Source: Argonema antarcticum A004/B2 (lineage in GTDB: Bacteria; Cyanobacteriota; Cyanobacteriia; Cyanobacteriales; Aerosakkonemataceae). Taken from it: a DNA stretch of 64,000 bases. Location of the stretch: the NCBI RefSeq assembly GCF_023333585.1, contig NZ_JAIQZN010000007.1, forward strand, positions 62,001 to 126,000, given 5' to 3'. Below, piece after piece: positions 8,601-18,132 of the stretch; the first letter of the stretch is position 1; every line of letters begins with the position of its first letter. A program made the translations under genes and the position numbers. The notes beneath the pieces are model-generated. The model saw only the letters and a program-made list of their open reading frames with translations. It searched no databases and had not been told where the DNA came from.

Positions 8601-10469
8601 TTGGTTTGCGGGCTGTTCGACTGGTTTACTACTTGGCAAGAAGCGAATCTCGCTGCTAGAGCCAATCGCGATCTCAAGTTGCTTTTGGATATCCGTTTCC
8701 TCTAGTTCTGTTTTGAGCAAAAACTCCAAAATCTCGAAAGAGAGCGTTTCCTGTTGAAAGTAACCACCGTGAAGATCTAAACCGTCTAGCTCGCTTTTTT
8801 TTAATCGATACAAAGTCGAGTCATAAACATACCGGATGGCATTTCCCAGGTCGATGAACATTCCATTGAGATTAATGTCAATCTGGGATTTTTCCAGGGA
8901 AATTTTTGCAAGTGCCGATCGAATGCCATTAACTCCACCACGGCCTTTTTTGCTCCCCATTTGTGAGCAATCCAGGTAGTTCACCTTGTTAAACAGTTGG
9001 GGGTCGGAAGTGATCTGTAAAGTAGGCTGGGAATAAAACATTGCGCGAACCCAAGGAGCAATTTTCCCTTGGGAATCATTTCTCAAATAAACATTTCCCA
9101 GACGCACACCGGACATTTGAATGCTGGGTTCGGTAAACCAGTTGCCAACATTAGAAAGGTAACGCAAGACAATATCGCGATCGCTGCTCATCAAGTAAAT
9201 TTGATCGCAGCAATTCAAGGCAGTGCGAACATAATTGCTCCGACCCTGCCGCATCAGTTCTAGGGGAACATCCGGCGAAGCCAAAATTAACTTATCCAGT
9301 GTGAAGCGATCGCCAAATTTATACTTTTCTTGGCGGTCATTGCGGAACTGGTAGCACAAAATACGCAGGGTGTTTAGTATCACTAAACCACCCATGCTAT
9401 GACCTATCATATTGACTTTCAGGGAACAATCTGGTGCAAATTTGCTCAGCCCCTTATCCAAACGCCAAAAGAATTCAGCTAGGTCTGGCACTCCATAGTA
9501 AATTGCCCTGGTCCGATCGCCTTGGTAGCCTGTTTGTCGCAACAGCCAAAAGGCTAGCCCCCAAAGTAAAAAGACAACACTACTGATTCCAACCCACTGC
9601 GGCAGAAAAGTTAATAGCTGCAAACTAAATACCTTTTCCGCCAGCATAAGTAAAGCCGTTGCCAAGGTGCCAACAATGCCTGCACTCAAAGCTAGGAAAA
9701 ATATAAACTTCAAGCGGATGTCGATTTGTCTATCCCGCTTTTTCAAAGGCTTTTTATCTAGTTGTTGCGAAAATACAGCCAGTTTCCTAAGCAATCCTTG
9801 CCAGGTTTTAAAGACAGGTAAAGGCTGTTCGCTAGGCCAACTGTAGCCAATATAAAAGTGACCGTTCTGGGCTATTTCGCTGAGGCGATCGGCTTCTTTA
9901 CAAAAGCCTTTGTAAAAGTTTTCAGATGGAGTAGCATAACCGTGAGTTCGTAAGGTTAAACGCTTTGCTTTACTGTCCTGTATGAGTCTGGCTAATTCAT
10001 TGACATTAAATAAAGCTTGGAAATGCTCCTTGGGAGGTAAGTTGTGGTTTAAATCAAAGGAACTGGTCGTCCTGCTGATGACTAAAAAGACATTAGGGTT
10101 ATTTTTGTATGCGAAAACCTCAAAGTTACGAGCGCTTCTTTGTCTGAATTTTTTACCCTTCCATTGATTCAAAGTGTTAATGACATACTCTACATTAACT
10201 TCTTCTTTAAAAGACCGATACTGCTCTGGCTTATCATTTTGCGGTTTATCTTCTTCTCGCAACTCATTTTGCAATCGCTCGGCAATCTTTTCCTCACTGT
10301 CTAACTCATAGGCTAGTTGTACAATCCGAGCCTTTGCCCATCGGTCTGAAAAACGTCCTGTGTCCTCGATTATTTCTTGCAACCACGATAGATCGCTCTC
10401 TTTTTGAGCATCGCTTCTCCAAGTAAAAGGTAATTCGTCTTCGTATTCGCGCTTAATTTCGATTTCCAT
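8580..10469 (-). CDS. Alpha/beta-hydrolase with two membrane helices
   Basis: 629 residues. About residues 100-215 form an N-terminal segment of DUF900 type (LTLRTHGYATPSENFYKGF, then FYIGYSWPSE). Two hydrophobic helices follow at about 255-277 and 290-312. The hydrolase core then carries the nucleophile elbow MIGHSMGGLVILN at about residue 355. A later SSDRDIVLRYLSNVG may carry the acidic residue. The C-terminal 120 residues include an LDGLDLHGGYF stretch near a possible catalytic histidine. It is likely a membrane-bound esterase or lipase of unknown substrate. The start has weak ribosome-binding sequence. Confidence 0.75.
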   Translation of the reverse strand: MEIEIKREYEDELPFTWRSDAQKESDLSWLQEIIEDTGRFSDRWAKARIVQLAYELDSEEKIAERLQNELREEDKPQNDKPEQYRSFKEEVNVEYVINTLNQWKGKKFRQRSARNFEVFAYKNNPNVFLVISRTTSSFDLNHNLPPKEHFQALFNVNELARLIQDSKAKRLTLRTHGYATPSENFYKGFCKEADRLSEIAQNGHFYIGYSWPSEQPLPVFKTWQGLLRKLAVFSQQLDKKPLKKRDRQIDIRLKFIFFLALSAGIVGTLATALLMLAEKVFSLQLLTFLPQWVGISSVVFLLWGLAFWLLRQTGYQGDRTRAIYYGVPDLAEFFWRLDKGLSKFAPDCSLKVNMIGHSMGGLVILNTLRILCYQFRNDRQEKYKFGDRFTLDKLILASPDVPLELMRQGRSNYVRTALNCCDQIYLMSSDRDIVLRYLSNVGNWFTEPSIQMSGVRLGNVYLRNDSQGKIAPWVRAMFYSQPTLQITSDPQLFNKVNYLDCSQMGSKKGRGGVNGIRSALAKISLEKSQIDINLNGMFIDLGNAIRYVYDSTLYRLKKSELDGLDLHGGYFQQETLSFEILEFLLKTELEETDIQKQLEIAIGSSSEIRFLPSSKPVEQPANQLAASIR

Positions 10470-10648
10470 AACTTCCTTATTCCTACGGCTACTATATACG
10501 TATGTATTGAGATCGGAAACGAGTGTACGTGAAATTGCTGAGTAAAAATATTATTTTAACTTACCAACTCAGCAAAATACAGTAATAATACTTTAATTCG
10601 CTATAAGATTGGTTAAATCACACCTTTGGGCGATCGCACATCTACTCT

Positions 10649-10673
10649 GTCGGGTGGGTATGGCCCACCCGAC
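10649..10673. terminator. Hairpin downstream of TPR gene
   Basis: Perfect 10-base stem (GTCGGGTGGG paired with CCCACCCGAC) and a 5-base loop, placed just after the minus-strand TPR gene. There is no clear T-run. The GGTGGG-type hairpin recurs after metH, so it may be a dispersed repeat used as a terminator. Confidence 0.55.
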
Positions 10674-10687
10674 TGCTGACTGTAAAA

Positions 10688-11836
10688 TTACTGTTGGAGT
10701 TCGCTTATAGCGGCTTCCGCTTTTCGTACTCCTTCATTCTGGCCTTGACGCCGATAAAGGTTAAGGGCTTGGTTAAAAGATGCGATTGCTTCCGATCCTC
10801 GTCCCCACCTGCTCAAAGCCAGACCCAGGTTAAAGTGAGCCCCTGGTTCTTGGGGTACTATTTTAGTCAAACGACGATAAGCGGCAACTGCTTCCTGAAA
10901 CTTTTGCTGCTGTAGCAAAATTTCACCGATACCAGCGTGTGCTTGTGCTAATTTCGAGTCTATTGCCACAGCTCGCTGGTAGGCTGCTAAAGCACCTTCA
11001 AGATTATTTTGAGCGCGTCGTAGCTTACCAATTTGCAGATGAATCTCGGCGTTACGCGGTTCTAAGTTCGCAGCTTGTTCAAATGCAGCCAATCCCGCAC
11101 TCTGGTTACCTTGTGCGAGGTAGGCAGTTGCCAGGTTGAACTGCAAATTGCTATTGTTCGGCTCAAGGCTGACAGCTCGCTGTAGCACGTTAATAGCGTC
11201 CTGATAACGTTTCTGCTTTAACAGGATAGAAGCGATCGACTCGCGGATTTCTACACTCTTAGGATCGAGCTGAATCGCTTGTTCGTAGGTTCGCATAGCA
11301 CCTGCATAGTCTTCCTGGCGGAAGAGAACAGCGCCAAGTCCCAGGTAAGCTTTCAGGTTATGGCGATCGAGTTGGGTGGTCCGCCGATAAGCTGCGGCGG
11401 CACTCCGGTTGTCTCCTGAATTGGCAAGGCTGTATCCCAAAGCGTAATAAAATTCTGCATTGCTGCGTTCAAGAGCAACTGCCTGTTGATAAGCATTGAC
11501 TGCTGCTGGGTAATTTCCTTGACGTGCAAGCACATAACCAATAGCAGAATAAATACGCGCATTTTTGCTATCTAAACTAGCTGCCTGTTGATAAATCGCT
11601 AAAGCACGGCCAAAATTTCCAGATTCCACCAAAGTACGGGCATCCTGTAGCAATTTACTCAGCCCATCGTCGCTAGAATCGCTAGGAAGCTGATAAATAG
11701 TGTCCATATTCGGATCGTATTCTTCTTCAGCTTGGGCAACTGGGGGTGTAATTACCGCCATTCCTCCCCATAGCAGGAGACCGATCGCCAAGAAGATTTG
11801 CTTTTGCACGGTAGATTTTCCTTGTGTTTCTGCCAT
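10688..11836 (-). CDS. Exported TPR-repeat protein
   Basis: 382 residues. A signal peptide with hydrophobic core IFLAIGLLLWGGMAVI is cleaved probably after AQA at about residue 36. About nine tetratricopeptide repeats of 34 residues follow (pattern A..Y..A..L.P.N....). TPR arrays are protein-binding scaffolds, here in the periplasm or at the thylakoid lumen/cell envelope. There is no enzymatic domain. It stands alone, with a hairpin after it. A second exported TPR protein is encoded at 44047-44820. Confidence 0.85.
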   Translation of the reverse strand: MAETQGKSTVQKQIFLAIGLLLWGGMAVITPPVAQAEEEYDPNMDTIYQLPSDSSDDGLSKLLQDARTLVESGNFGRALAIYQQAASLDSKNARIYSAIGYVLARQGNYPAAVNAYQQAVALERSNAEFYYALGYSLANSGDNRSAAAAYRRTTQLDRHNLKAYLGLGAVLFRQEDYAGAMRTYEQAIQLDPKSVEIRESIASILLKQKRYQDAINVLQRAVSLEPNNSNLQFNLATAYLAQGNQSAGLAAFEQAANLEPRNAEIHLQIGKLRRAQNNLEGALAAYQRAVAIDSKLAQAHAGIGEILLQQQKFQEAVAAYRRLTKIVPQEPGAHFNLGLALSRWGRGSEAIASFNQALNLYRRQGQNEGVRKAEAAISELQQ

Positions 11837-11975
11837 TACGAGAGTGCTACTATTGCTTCGATATTCGATCTGGAATAATTGAATTTGAGAACTGACTGAT
11901 TATAATAACCGTAAATGTGTAATTTTATCACCCAGAAGACAAAAAAAGACGATCGCAACAGTTGCCAGAATATAA

Positions 11976-12050
11976 TCACAATGCCACGGGACTTGAGATG
12001 ATTGCCTGTAGAACTTGGGCGGTATCATTCAATTGGTAGAGAACTCAAGC
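11976..12050 (-). pseudogene. Decayed 3' end of a third chemoreceptor gene
   Basis: The minus strand encodes VLYQLNDTAQVLQAIISSPV followed by AL and a TGA at 11976-11978. This matches the ends of the two intact chemoreceptors (VLDELNDTAQTLQGIVSS and MNQLNDTAQQLQNVV). Nothing of the rest of the gene remains upstream; the IS605-type right end starts at once. It is the tail of a lost third tandem copy. Confidence 0.75.
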
Positions 12051-12136
12051 AAGTAGAGGCGCTTTGACTACGCCCTTAAGGTTCAGACTTTGGACTCTTA
12101 AAGAATCCCGGTCCCTTTAGGGCTGGGGAGTGTCAA
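12051..12136 (+). mobile_element. Remnant right end of an IS200/IS605-type element (omega-RNA-like)
   Basis: The segment contains AAGGTTCAGACTTTGGACTC, then a GAATCCCGGTCCCTTTAG-type hairpin and the terminal GGGGAGTGTCAA. From memory this is the scaffold-plus-right-end seen after tnpB in cyanobacterial IS605 elements, where it also forms the omega RNA. No tnpA or tnpB is present. The last bases overlap the stop codon of the minus-strand chemoreceptor gene (TCA at 12133-12135). Confidence 0.6.
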
Positions 12137-14262
12137 AATACCACCTTACTTGATACGATTCCCTGTAAGGTTTGCGCGGTATCATTTAATTCGTCAAGGA
12201 CTCGGTTAGTCTTCTGTAGAGATGCCACGGTTTGCTGGGATGCTTCGCTTAATTGCGCGATCGCAGTACTGATCTGTTGTGCCCCCTCAAATTGGCCTTC
12301 CATACTGTGACTAATCTGCTTAAATTGAGGCGTCAGACTCTGCACTTGCTCAATGACCTCGGCAATCTGCCCGCTAATACGACCAACCTGTTCCACATAG
12401 TAGCTCACTTGTTTGCTAAACTTATCCATTTCCATCACGCCCTTGTAAACAGACGATTGGATCTCTTTGACCATCTCCTCAATTTCCTGAGAGGCTGCGG
12501 CCGAGTTATCGGCCAGACGCCGCACTTCTCTGGCAACAACCGCAAAACCTGTCCCAGCCTCCCCTGCCTTTTCTGCTTCAATGGCAGCGTTGAGGGAAAG
12601 TAAATTCGTCTGGTCTGCCACTTTGGCAATGGTAATCACCACGCTATTGATCTTATTGGCTTTTTCATTCATCTCCCCCAGCCGGGAAGCAATCGAGTTT
12701 GTGGCCTCTGACAACCGATCCATTGCGTCAGCCATTTCTGTAAGGCTCTTTTGACCCGAACTTGCTGCCAATTCCGTGGCAGTGGCTTTTTGGGCAATAT
12801 TTTCCATCGTCTTGACTAATTGCCCAGAAGTAGAGGCGATTTGATTGGCTGTAACTCTGACTTCATTCGTGGAAGTAGCTTGGTGGACGGCGCTGGCTTC
12901 TAGTTGTTTGTTCGCGGTGGCAATTTGGCTGGTAGATGAGCTGATTTGATTGCTAACGCGATCGGCCTGAAAAATTACCGAAGTGATTTTGTCAAAAGAG
13001 TCTTGGAGTTGCCTTGCCATCTTGTTGAAGGAGTTTGCCAGCCTTGCGATTTCAATCATTTGACTGGATGCAACCTCCTGCTCGAAATTGCCACCTGCCA
13101 AGTCTTCTGAGGCTTTGGCAATTCGTAAAATGGGGCTAGAAATCCAGTTAGCAGTAACAATTGCTACGACGATCGCCAATCCCAAGGCCAGCAAACATAG
13201 CCAGATCGTTGTCTGAGTATTGGCATTAATTTGCGCCATGAAATCTGCTTCTGGTACAACGACCACCACCAAAAAATCCAATCCTTTTTTATCAGAATAA
13301 GGCTGCACCAGCACGTATTGGCGTTTGCCATCAATATCGAATGAGAGTTCGCGCAGGTTAGTAATTTGGCTGAAATTACTAACCTGCTTTTGCAAATACT
13401 CTGCGGTTTTTCTGGTCAGGAGATTTTGACTGTCAACTGCTTCGATCTGCTGCTTTTCGCCTCTTACCTCAACAAAAGGGTTCTCTCCTGTTGATGTTGC
13501 AGCAAGTCTTCCGGCCCGATCGATCACAAAAGTTTGTCCTGTTTGGCTGACTTTGACGGCCTTCAAAAAGTTGGATAATGCTTTTAAGGGAAGATTGCTT
13601 GAGAAAATAGCAACGAGTTTACCCCGATCGTCATAATAAGGTTCTACTGCCTCAATTCCCAAAGTCTGTGTAGTCGCAAACAAATAGACATCTGTCCAAG
13701 ACTGTCCCCGTTTCTCTATTGCCACTTTATACCAAGGACGAATGCGGGCATCATAATTGTTAACCTTGAGCAGGTTGAGCCGTCTGCCTTGGTTGTCAAG
13801 TTTATATTGCTCTCGCCTGGGAAAGTTAGTAGTTGTATTTGCTATGAAACTACCATCGGCTATGCGTGCCACGTAGATAATAGAGCCATCGGGTGTACCC
13901 ACATAAATTTCACCGATTAAAGGGTAAACCTGCAACTGAGAGAAAAAATCTCGTTCAACTGCCTCTTTATCGTTAAAGTTAATTTTATTAAGCCGCAATG
14001 CGTTAATATTGCTGCGCGTAATCTGGTGCGGTTCTTTGAAATAGCTTTCTATGACTAGCTCTGTGCGAGAGGCGACCTCCATACGCACTTGTCTGGCAAG
14101 TTTATTGACTGCCTCCTGTCCGTTCCGAAATGAAAGATAGCCAACCAATCCAACTGTTGCAGCGATTTGCAAGACAAAGGGAACTACGAGGGCAGTACGA
14201 AGGCGGAATTTCAACAAGGTGGGGGAAAGAGATTCTTTTGAGCCAACCATCGTTAAAAACAC
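12133..14262 (-). CDS. Methyl-accepting chemotaxis protein (dCache-HAMP-MCP)
   Basis: 709 residues. Transmembrane helix 1 is about residues 25-46; a second ATG four codons in is an alternative start. A double Cache ligand-binding domain fills the periplasmic loop (about 50-350). Helix 2 is about 355-378, HAMP follows (RIAKASEDLAGGNFEQEV), then a long MCP signalling coiled coil. The hairpin tip region VADQTNLLSLNAAIEAEKAG and GFAVVAREVRRLADNS binds CheA/CheW. In cyanobacteria such receptors steer type IV pilus motility. Its stop codon lies inside the IS605-type right end, so the last residue or two may have been altered by that insertion. Confidence 0.93.
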   Translation of the reverse strand: MFLTMVGSKESLSPTLLKFRLRTALVVPFVLQIAATVGLVGYLSFRNGQEAVNKLARQVRMEVASRTELVIESYFKEPHQITRSNINALRLNKINFNDKEAVERDFFSQLQVYPLIGEIYVGTPDGSIIYVARIADGSFIANTTTNFPRREQYKLDNQGRRLNLLKVNNYDARIRPWYKVAIEKRGQSWTDVYLFATTQTLGIEAVEPYYDDRGKLVAIFSSNLPLKALSNFLKAVKVSQTGQTFVIDRAGRLAATSTGENPFVEVRGEKQQIEAVDSQNLLTRKTAEYLQKQVSNFSQITNLRELSFDIDGKRQYVLVQPYSDKKGLDFLVVVVVPEADFMAQINANTQTTIWLCLLALGLAIVVAIVTANWISSPILRIAKASEDLAGGNFEQEVASSQMIEIARLANSFNKMARQLQDSFDKITSVIFQADRVSNQISSSTSQIATANKQLEASAVHQATSTNEVRVTANQIASTSGQLVKTMENIAQKATATELAASSGQKSLTEMADAMDRLSEATNSIASRLGEMNEKANKINSVVITIAKVADQTNLLSLNAAIEAEKAGEAGTGFAVVAREVRRLADNSAAASQEIEEMVKEIQSSVYKGVMEMDKFSKQVSYYVEQVGRISGQIAEVIEQVQSLTPQFKQISHSMEGQFEGAQQISTAIAQLSEASQQTVASLQKTNRVLDELNDTAQTLQGIVSSKVVF

Positions 14263-14403
14263 TCCCAGCAGATTATTAAAAATTGAGGACTATTACGGGA
14301 TTATACCAACGGATCGATTAAAATGATTTAATTTTTTTGTAACGACACTATCAAGCACGATCCGCTCGGCACATTTTTTCCGCTCGATCGGCTTTTTAGT
14401 TGC

Positions 14404-16527
14404 TTACAAACTGGTTTTTACCACATTTTGTAGCTGTTGTGCGGTATCATTTAATTGGTTCATAGCCTGGTTAGTATTTTGTAAAGATTCTACGGTTTGC
14501 TGGGAGGATTCGCTTAATTTAGAGATCGCAGTACTGATTTGCCTAGCACCCTCAAATTGCTGTTCCATGCTGTGACTAACCTGATGAAAATGGGGTGTGA
14601 GACTTTGTACTTGTTCGATCGCCTGGGTGATTTGCTCACCGATCCCGTCAACTCGTTCTAGATGGTTACTAACCTGTTTGCTAAACTTATCCATTTCCAT
14701 CACACCACTGGAAACAGAGAATTGGATCTCTTTAACCATCTGCTCAATGTCCACGGTGGCGACAGCCGTGCTATCTGCCAGTCGCCGAATTTCTCTGGCG
14801 ACAACTGCAAAACCTGTGCCGTACTGTCCTGCCTTTTCGGCTTCAATGGCGGCGTTGAGGGAGAGTAAATTTGTCGTATCCGCCACTTTAGTAATGGTGG
14901 TAACGACGCTATTGATGTTATTGGCTTTTTCATTCATCAGCCCCAGTTTGGCGGAAATCAAGGTCGTGGCTGTTGCCAACTGACGCATCGCTGTAGCCAT
15001 TTCCATCAAGTCTGCTTGAGAGTTACTAGCCGCCAATGCAGTTGCTTGGGCTTTTTGGGCAATATTTTCCGTGGTCTTCATTAATTGCTCGGAAGTGGCG
15101 GCAATCTCAGTCGCAGTGGCGCTGACTTCGTTAGTGGAAACAGCTTGCTGTGTGACGGTGGCTTCTAACTGTTTGCCAGCAGCAGCAATTTGGGTAGTGG
15201 ATGAGGTAATTTTCATACTAACTCGATCGGCTTGAGAAATTACCTCATTGAGTTTTTCAAAGGAGTGTTTAAGTTGGCTTGCCATATCGTTAAAAGACTT
15301 GGCGAGTTGTCCTACTACATCGGTGCGATCGATATCAACGGTTTGCTTCCATTCCCCTTTAGCAATGTTTTTTGCTGCCAAATTTAGCTGAAGAATTGGC
15401 TGTGTCACCCAGCGGGCGGTAAGAATGCCAATAATAATTGCCAAAATTAAGGCGGCAATACTCAACTGGATGGTGGTGCTGGTGTTGGCGTCGATTTGTG
15501 CCATGAAATCCGATTCGGGGATGACTACCACAATTAGCCAATCCAGACCCAATTTATCCCGCCAGGGAATGACTTGAACGAATTGGCGATTGCTATTTAG
15601 GTTGAAGTCGATTTGCTGTCTCGTAGCAATTTGTTTGAGATTACCAAAACGGTCTATTAAATGTTGAGCGGTCGATCGAATTAGAGGGTCTTTACTCTCA
15701 AGTACTTTGAGGCGTTGGCCTTTACCTTCCACCAAACTGTAAGGTTTTTCGCTGCTGGAGCTAGCTACCAGCAACCCGTCCCGCTCCAAGATGAAAATTT
15801 TGCCAGAAGGACTTGCTTTCAAAGTTTGCAGAAAGCTATTAATCTGTGAGAGGATCAAATCAACTCCAATCACACCGATCGGTTTGCGGGTTTGGTCATA
15901 CAGTGGATAACTAGAGGAAATTGACATAATTTCTGGTCGATCGGACCAGATGTAGATGTCGCTCCAGACGGGTTTACCGGCTTTAACTGCATTGGCATAC
16001 CAATCTTCGTTTGGGAAATCATAGTCTTCAGCGGCGATGACACGGATAGGCTTTCCCTGATTATCTAAGGCATATCGCTTGTAGCGACCACTGTCAGAAG
16101 AACGCATTAATTCCATGTACAAAGTGCCATTATCCTCACGACCGATGCCGATAAACTCGCCTTTGACGCTGCCAAAGTTGATGTAACCAACATCTCCGAA
16201 CAGTTGCATTTGCTTGTAAAAGTAACGCCCAGTGCGATCGAGGTCTTGCAAGTTCAGGTTGCCTAACTCATAGGCATCGAGGTTGATTTGGTTGATTTGG
16301 CGGGGGGTGGCTAAAAGCGTATCGAGGTGCCCAGCGATACGCGAACTGACTTCGTTCTGTAATTTAGATGCGAGATCTGCGATCGCTTTTTGTCCGTTTG
16401 TAAACGAAAGATAGCCGACGAGTCCCACTACGCCCACAATCTGTACCACAAAAGGGACAATCAGAATAGCTTGCAGCGGCACTTTTCCCAATAATTTTGT
16501 AACTAAGCGATTTTTAGTAGTTGGCAT
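14404..16527 (-). CDS. Methyl-accepting chemotaxis protein (dCache-HAMP-MCP), paralogue
   Basis: 707 residues with the same architecture as the preceding receptor: helix 1 at about 16-40, double Cache, helix 2 at about 352-375, HAMP, MCP domain with VADTTNLLSLNAAIEAEKAG. The signalling halves are very similar and the Cache halves clearly less so, as expected for tandem duplicates tuned to different ligands. It is separated from the downstream copy by 141 bases and shares its orientation, so they may be cotranscribed. Confidence 0.93.
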   Translation of the reverse strand: MPTTKNRLVTKLLGKVPLQAILIVPFVVQIVGVVGLVGYLSFTNGQKAIADLASKLQNEVSSRIAGHLDTLLATPRQINQINLDAYELGNLNLQDLDRTGRYFYKQMQLFGDVGYINFGSVKGEFIGIGREDNGTLYMELMRSSDSGRYKRYALDNQGKPIRVIAAEDYDFPNEDWYANAVKAGKPVWSDIYIWSDRPEIMSISSSYPLYDQTRKPIGVIGVDLILSQINSFLQTLKASPSGKIFILERDGLLVASSSSEKPYSLVEGKGQRLKVLESKDPLIRSTAQHLIDRFGNLKQIATRQQIDFNLNSNRQFVQVIPWRDKLGLDWLIVVVIPESDFMAQIDANTSTTIQLSIAALILAIIIGILTARWVTQPILQLNLAAKNIAKGEWKQTVDIDRTDVVGQLAKSFNDMASQLKHSFEKLNEVISQADRVSMKITSSTTQIAAAGKQLEATVTQQAVSTNEVSATATEIAATSEQLMKTTENIAQKAQATALAASNSQADLMEMATAMRQLATATTLISAKLGLMNEKANNINSVVTTITKVADTTNLLSLNAAIEAEKAGQYGTGFAVVAREIRRLADSTAVATVDIEQMVKEIQFSVSSGVMEMDKFSKQVSNHLERVDGIGEQITQAIEQVQSLTPHFHQVSHSMEQQFEGARQISTAISKLSESSQQTVESLQNTNQAMNQLNDTAQQLQNVVKTSL

Positions 16528-16701
16528 ATATTATCCGAATGGCCCGATCTCTAAGGTAATCCTAATAATCTGAACTATAACTCGCCAGCGACAGTCCCAC
16601 TAACCTAAGTAGATTAACGCTCTGCCGCAAAAAAGCAATTATTGAGTTTTGCACAGAGCGTTACAATAGAATAACTACCTCAAAGCACGGACGAAAGCAG
16701 T

Positions 16702-17052
16702 ATGGTACAACAACTGCCAACCGATACCGCACAAACCATCATTTATCCCGAAAACGACGGTGAACCGATGGCAGACAACACTAAACAATTTGGTTGGATT
16801 GTAACGATTAAGGAAAATCTAGAATTGTTGTTTGCTGACGATCCTAATGTTTTTGTTGCTGGCGATCTGCTTTGGTATCCCGTGTATGGAGATAACAAAA
16901 CTCTGCAAGCACCAGATGCAATGGTTGTTTTTGGCAGACCAAAAGGCGATCGCGGTTCTTACAAACAATGGGAAGAAGATAATATTGCACCGCAAGTGGT
17001 ATTTGAAATATTATCTCCTGGCAATCGTCTGATGCCTTCCTACAACATTTAA
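16702..17052 (+). pseudogene. Uma2-family (DUF820) endonuclease-like gene, 3' truncated
   Basis: 116 codons hold the N-terminal half of a Uma2 protein: DDPNVFVAGDLLWYPVYGDN, then APDAMVVFGRPKGDRGSYKQ and VVFEILSPGNR, where the conserved D and E residues of this PD-(D/E)XK-like fold sit. Family members run about 180-240 residues and continue with a catalytic lysine region that is missing. The break falls where the sequence turns into a segment also present at 19226, so recombination probably removed the 3' half. Confidence 0.8.
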
Positions 17053-17474
17053 TTGAGCGATGTCGCCCTTTGGGTAATATATTCGATAATTAATAAACGT
17101 AGATAGTTGAGGGTTTCCGCATAGCGTTTGATTTGGGGATAATCAGAGTCATGGTCAAAGTACCACTCGGTAAAATAGCTGATATCAAATATTTTTAATT
17201 TTTGTAAATTTTCCAGGATTTCTTGATTATTTTCTAAATTATCGTTGGCAATAACTTGCGCGGCGTAGCCGCGAATATCAGTGGTAAAAATTTCGATGAC
17301 ACCTAAGATACTGAACTCTTGTGACTCTTCCCATAATGCTATTTTATGCCTCTCTTCTTTAGTGTGCTGATAATCAGTTAGCAATTGTTTGGCTACGCGA
17401 TCAATATATTCTTTGGCAGCTTTGGTATTGTCGGATTTATTTTTTAGGTCTAAGTTTTGCATGGGTTTCCTCAA
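17049..17474 (-). CDS. Putative immunity protein of the upstream toxin-like gene
   Basis: 141 residues, acidic-amphipathic, helical, no signal peptide or membrane segment. It begins four bases inside the end of the upstream 113-residue gene (17471-17474), a translational coupling common for toxin/immunity pairs. I recognise no named domain. A degraded copy of its 3' half lies at 19245-19455. The immunity role is inferred only from the arrangement. Confidence 0.55.
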   Translation of the reverse strand: MRKPMQNLDLKNKSDNTKAAKEYIDRVAKQLLTDYQHTKEERHKIALWEESQEFSILGVIEIFTTDIRGYAAQVIANDNLENNQEILENLQKLKIFDISYFTEWYFDHDSDYPQIKRYAETLNYLRLLIIEYITQRATSLN

Positions 17475-17812
17475 TTTTCACCGTATGATATGATTTTTCC
17501 ATCTCTTTCTATGAGAAATTCAATGCCTTTATTCCATCTGAATGCGCCATTAGGTAAGAGTTTCTTTCGCGCACCTTTTTTGTTAAAGTTATTGGCTTTT
17601 CTCAAGTATTTTAAATAATTCCCTGTAAAACCGTGTCGATCGGCATGATCTACAATACTATTGGCTATATTGGGATAGGTTGCTTTATCCCATTTTTCCA
17701 TGAGACTTTTGATTTCTGCTATCTCTGCATCTGTGTATCCCTCAAACAGTATTTGTTCATAAGGATCTGTTTTTTCACTTCGATCAATATCATCATGGTT
17801 ATTAGGGTTCAT
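17471..17812 (-). CDS. Orphan C-terminal toxin-like domain (possible BECR-fold nuclease)
   Basis: 113 residues. The pattern IVDHADRHGFTGNYLKYLRK, FNKKGARKKLL, FRWNKGIEFLIERDGKIISY resembles the RNase toxin tips of polymorphic toxins (conserved H near the start, basic middle, paired strands at the end). There is no N-terminal trafficking domain; the ATG (17812) is preceded by unrelated DNA. It could be a stand-alone toxin or a displaced toxin tip. The family assignment is tentative. Confidence 0.5.
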   Translation of the reverse strand: MNPNNHDDIDRSEKTDPYEQILFEGYTDAEIAEIKSLMEKWDKATYPNIANSIVDHADRHGFTGNYLKYLRKANNFNKKGARKKLLPNGAFRWNKGIEFLIERDGKIISYGEN

Positions 17813-18060
17813 CCAAAGATAGAGTGGTTTTTTAGGACAGAATTGTTCTATATTTATCGCATTTAAGGATAGGCCATCTTAGCAGCCATCTCGGTAGAAA
17901 TGCTACAATTATAGGATACCACAGAATAATTCTCAAAAAGGATCGTGTAGAAATTATACTCAAACAAGTAATAAAGGTTTACATAGGCTGGGGCGATCGC
18001 ACTTTTTGTGGTGATGGGGAGTGCGATCGCTTCATCTATTATGCAATCTCTGATGTAAAC
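17813..18060. other. Intergenic part of the duplicated mosaic
   Basis: No gene seen. Bases 17994-18026 (HIP1 site, then TTTTTGTGGTGATGGGGAGT and a second HIP1 site) are repeated at 19180-19215, one of several direct duplications that stitch this accessory region together. Confidence 0.6.
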
Positions 18061-18132
18061 TTATGCTCCCAAGAAGTTTCTAATAAAAACAATAATGAAA
18101 AGCACAATCAGTGCTAACACTATAAAAGGTAT
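18061..18132 (-). pseudogene. 5'-truncated copy of the 29-residue membrane peptide gene
   Basis: The minus strand reads IPFIVLALIVLFIIVFIRNF then LGA and stop. This matches residues 7-29 of the peptide encoded at 19572-19661 with K-to-R and F-to-L changes plus silent changes. The start is gone because the sequence switches at 18132 to the tail of the HTH gene. Confidence 0.7.

Noticed and set aside
14597..14983. A 128-residue plus-strand gene opposite the chemoreceptor
   Set aside because: It is the antisense of the highly constrained MCP signalling region; a similar antisense frame appears in the paralogue for the same reason.
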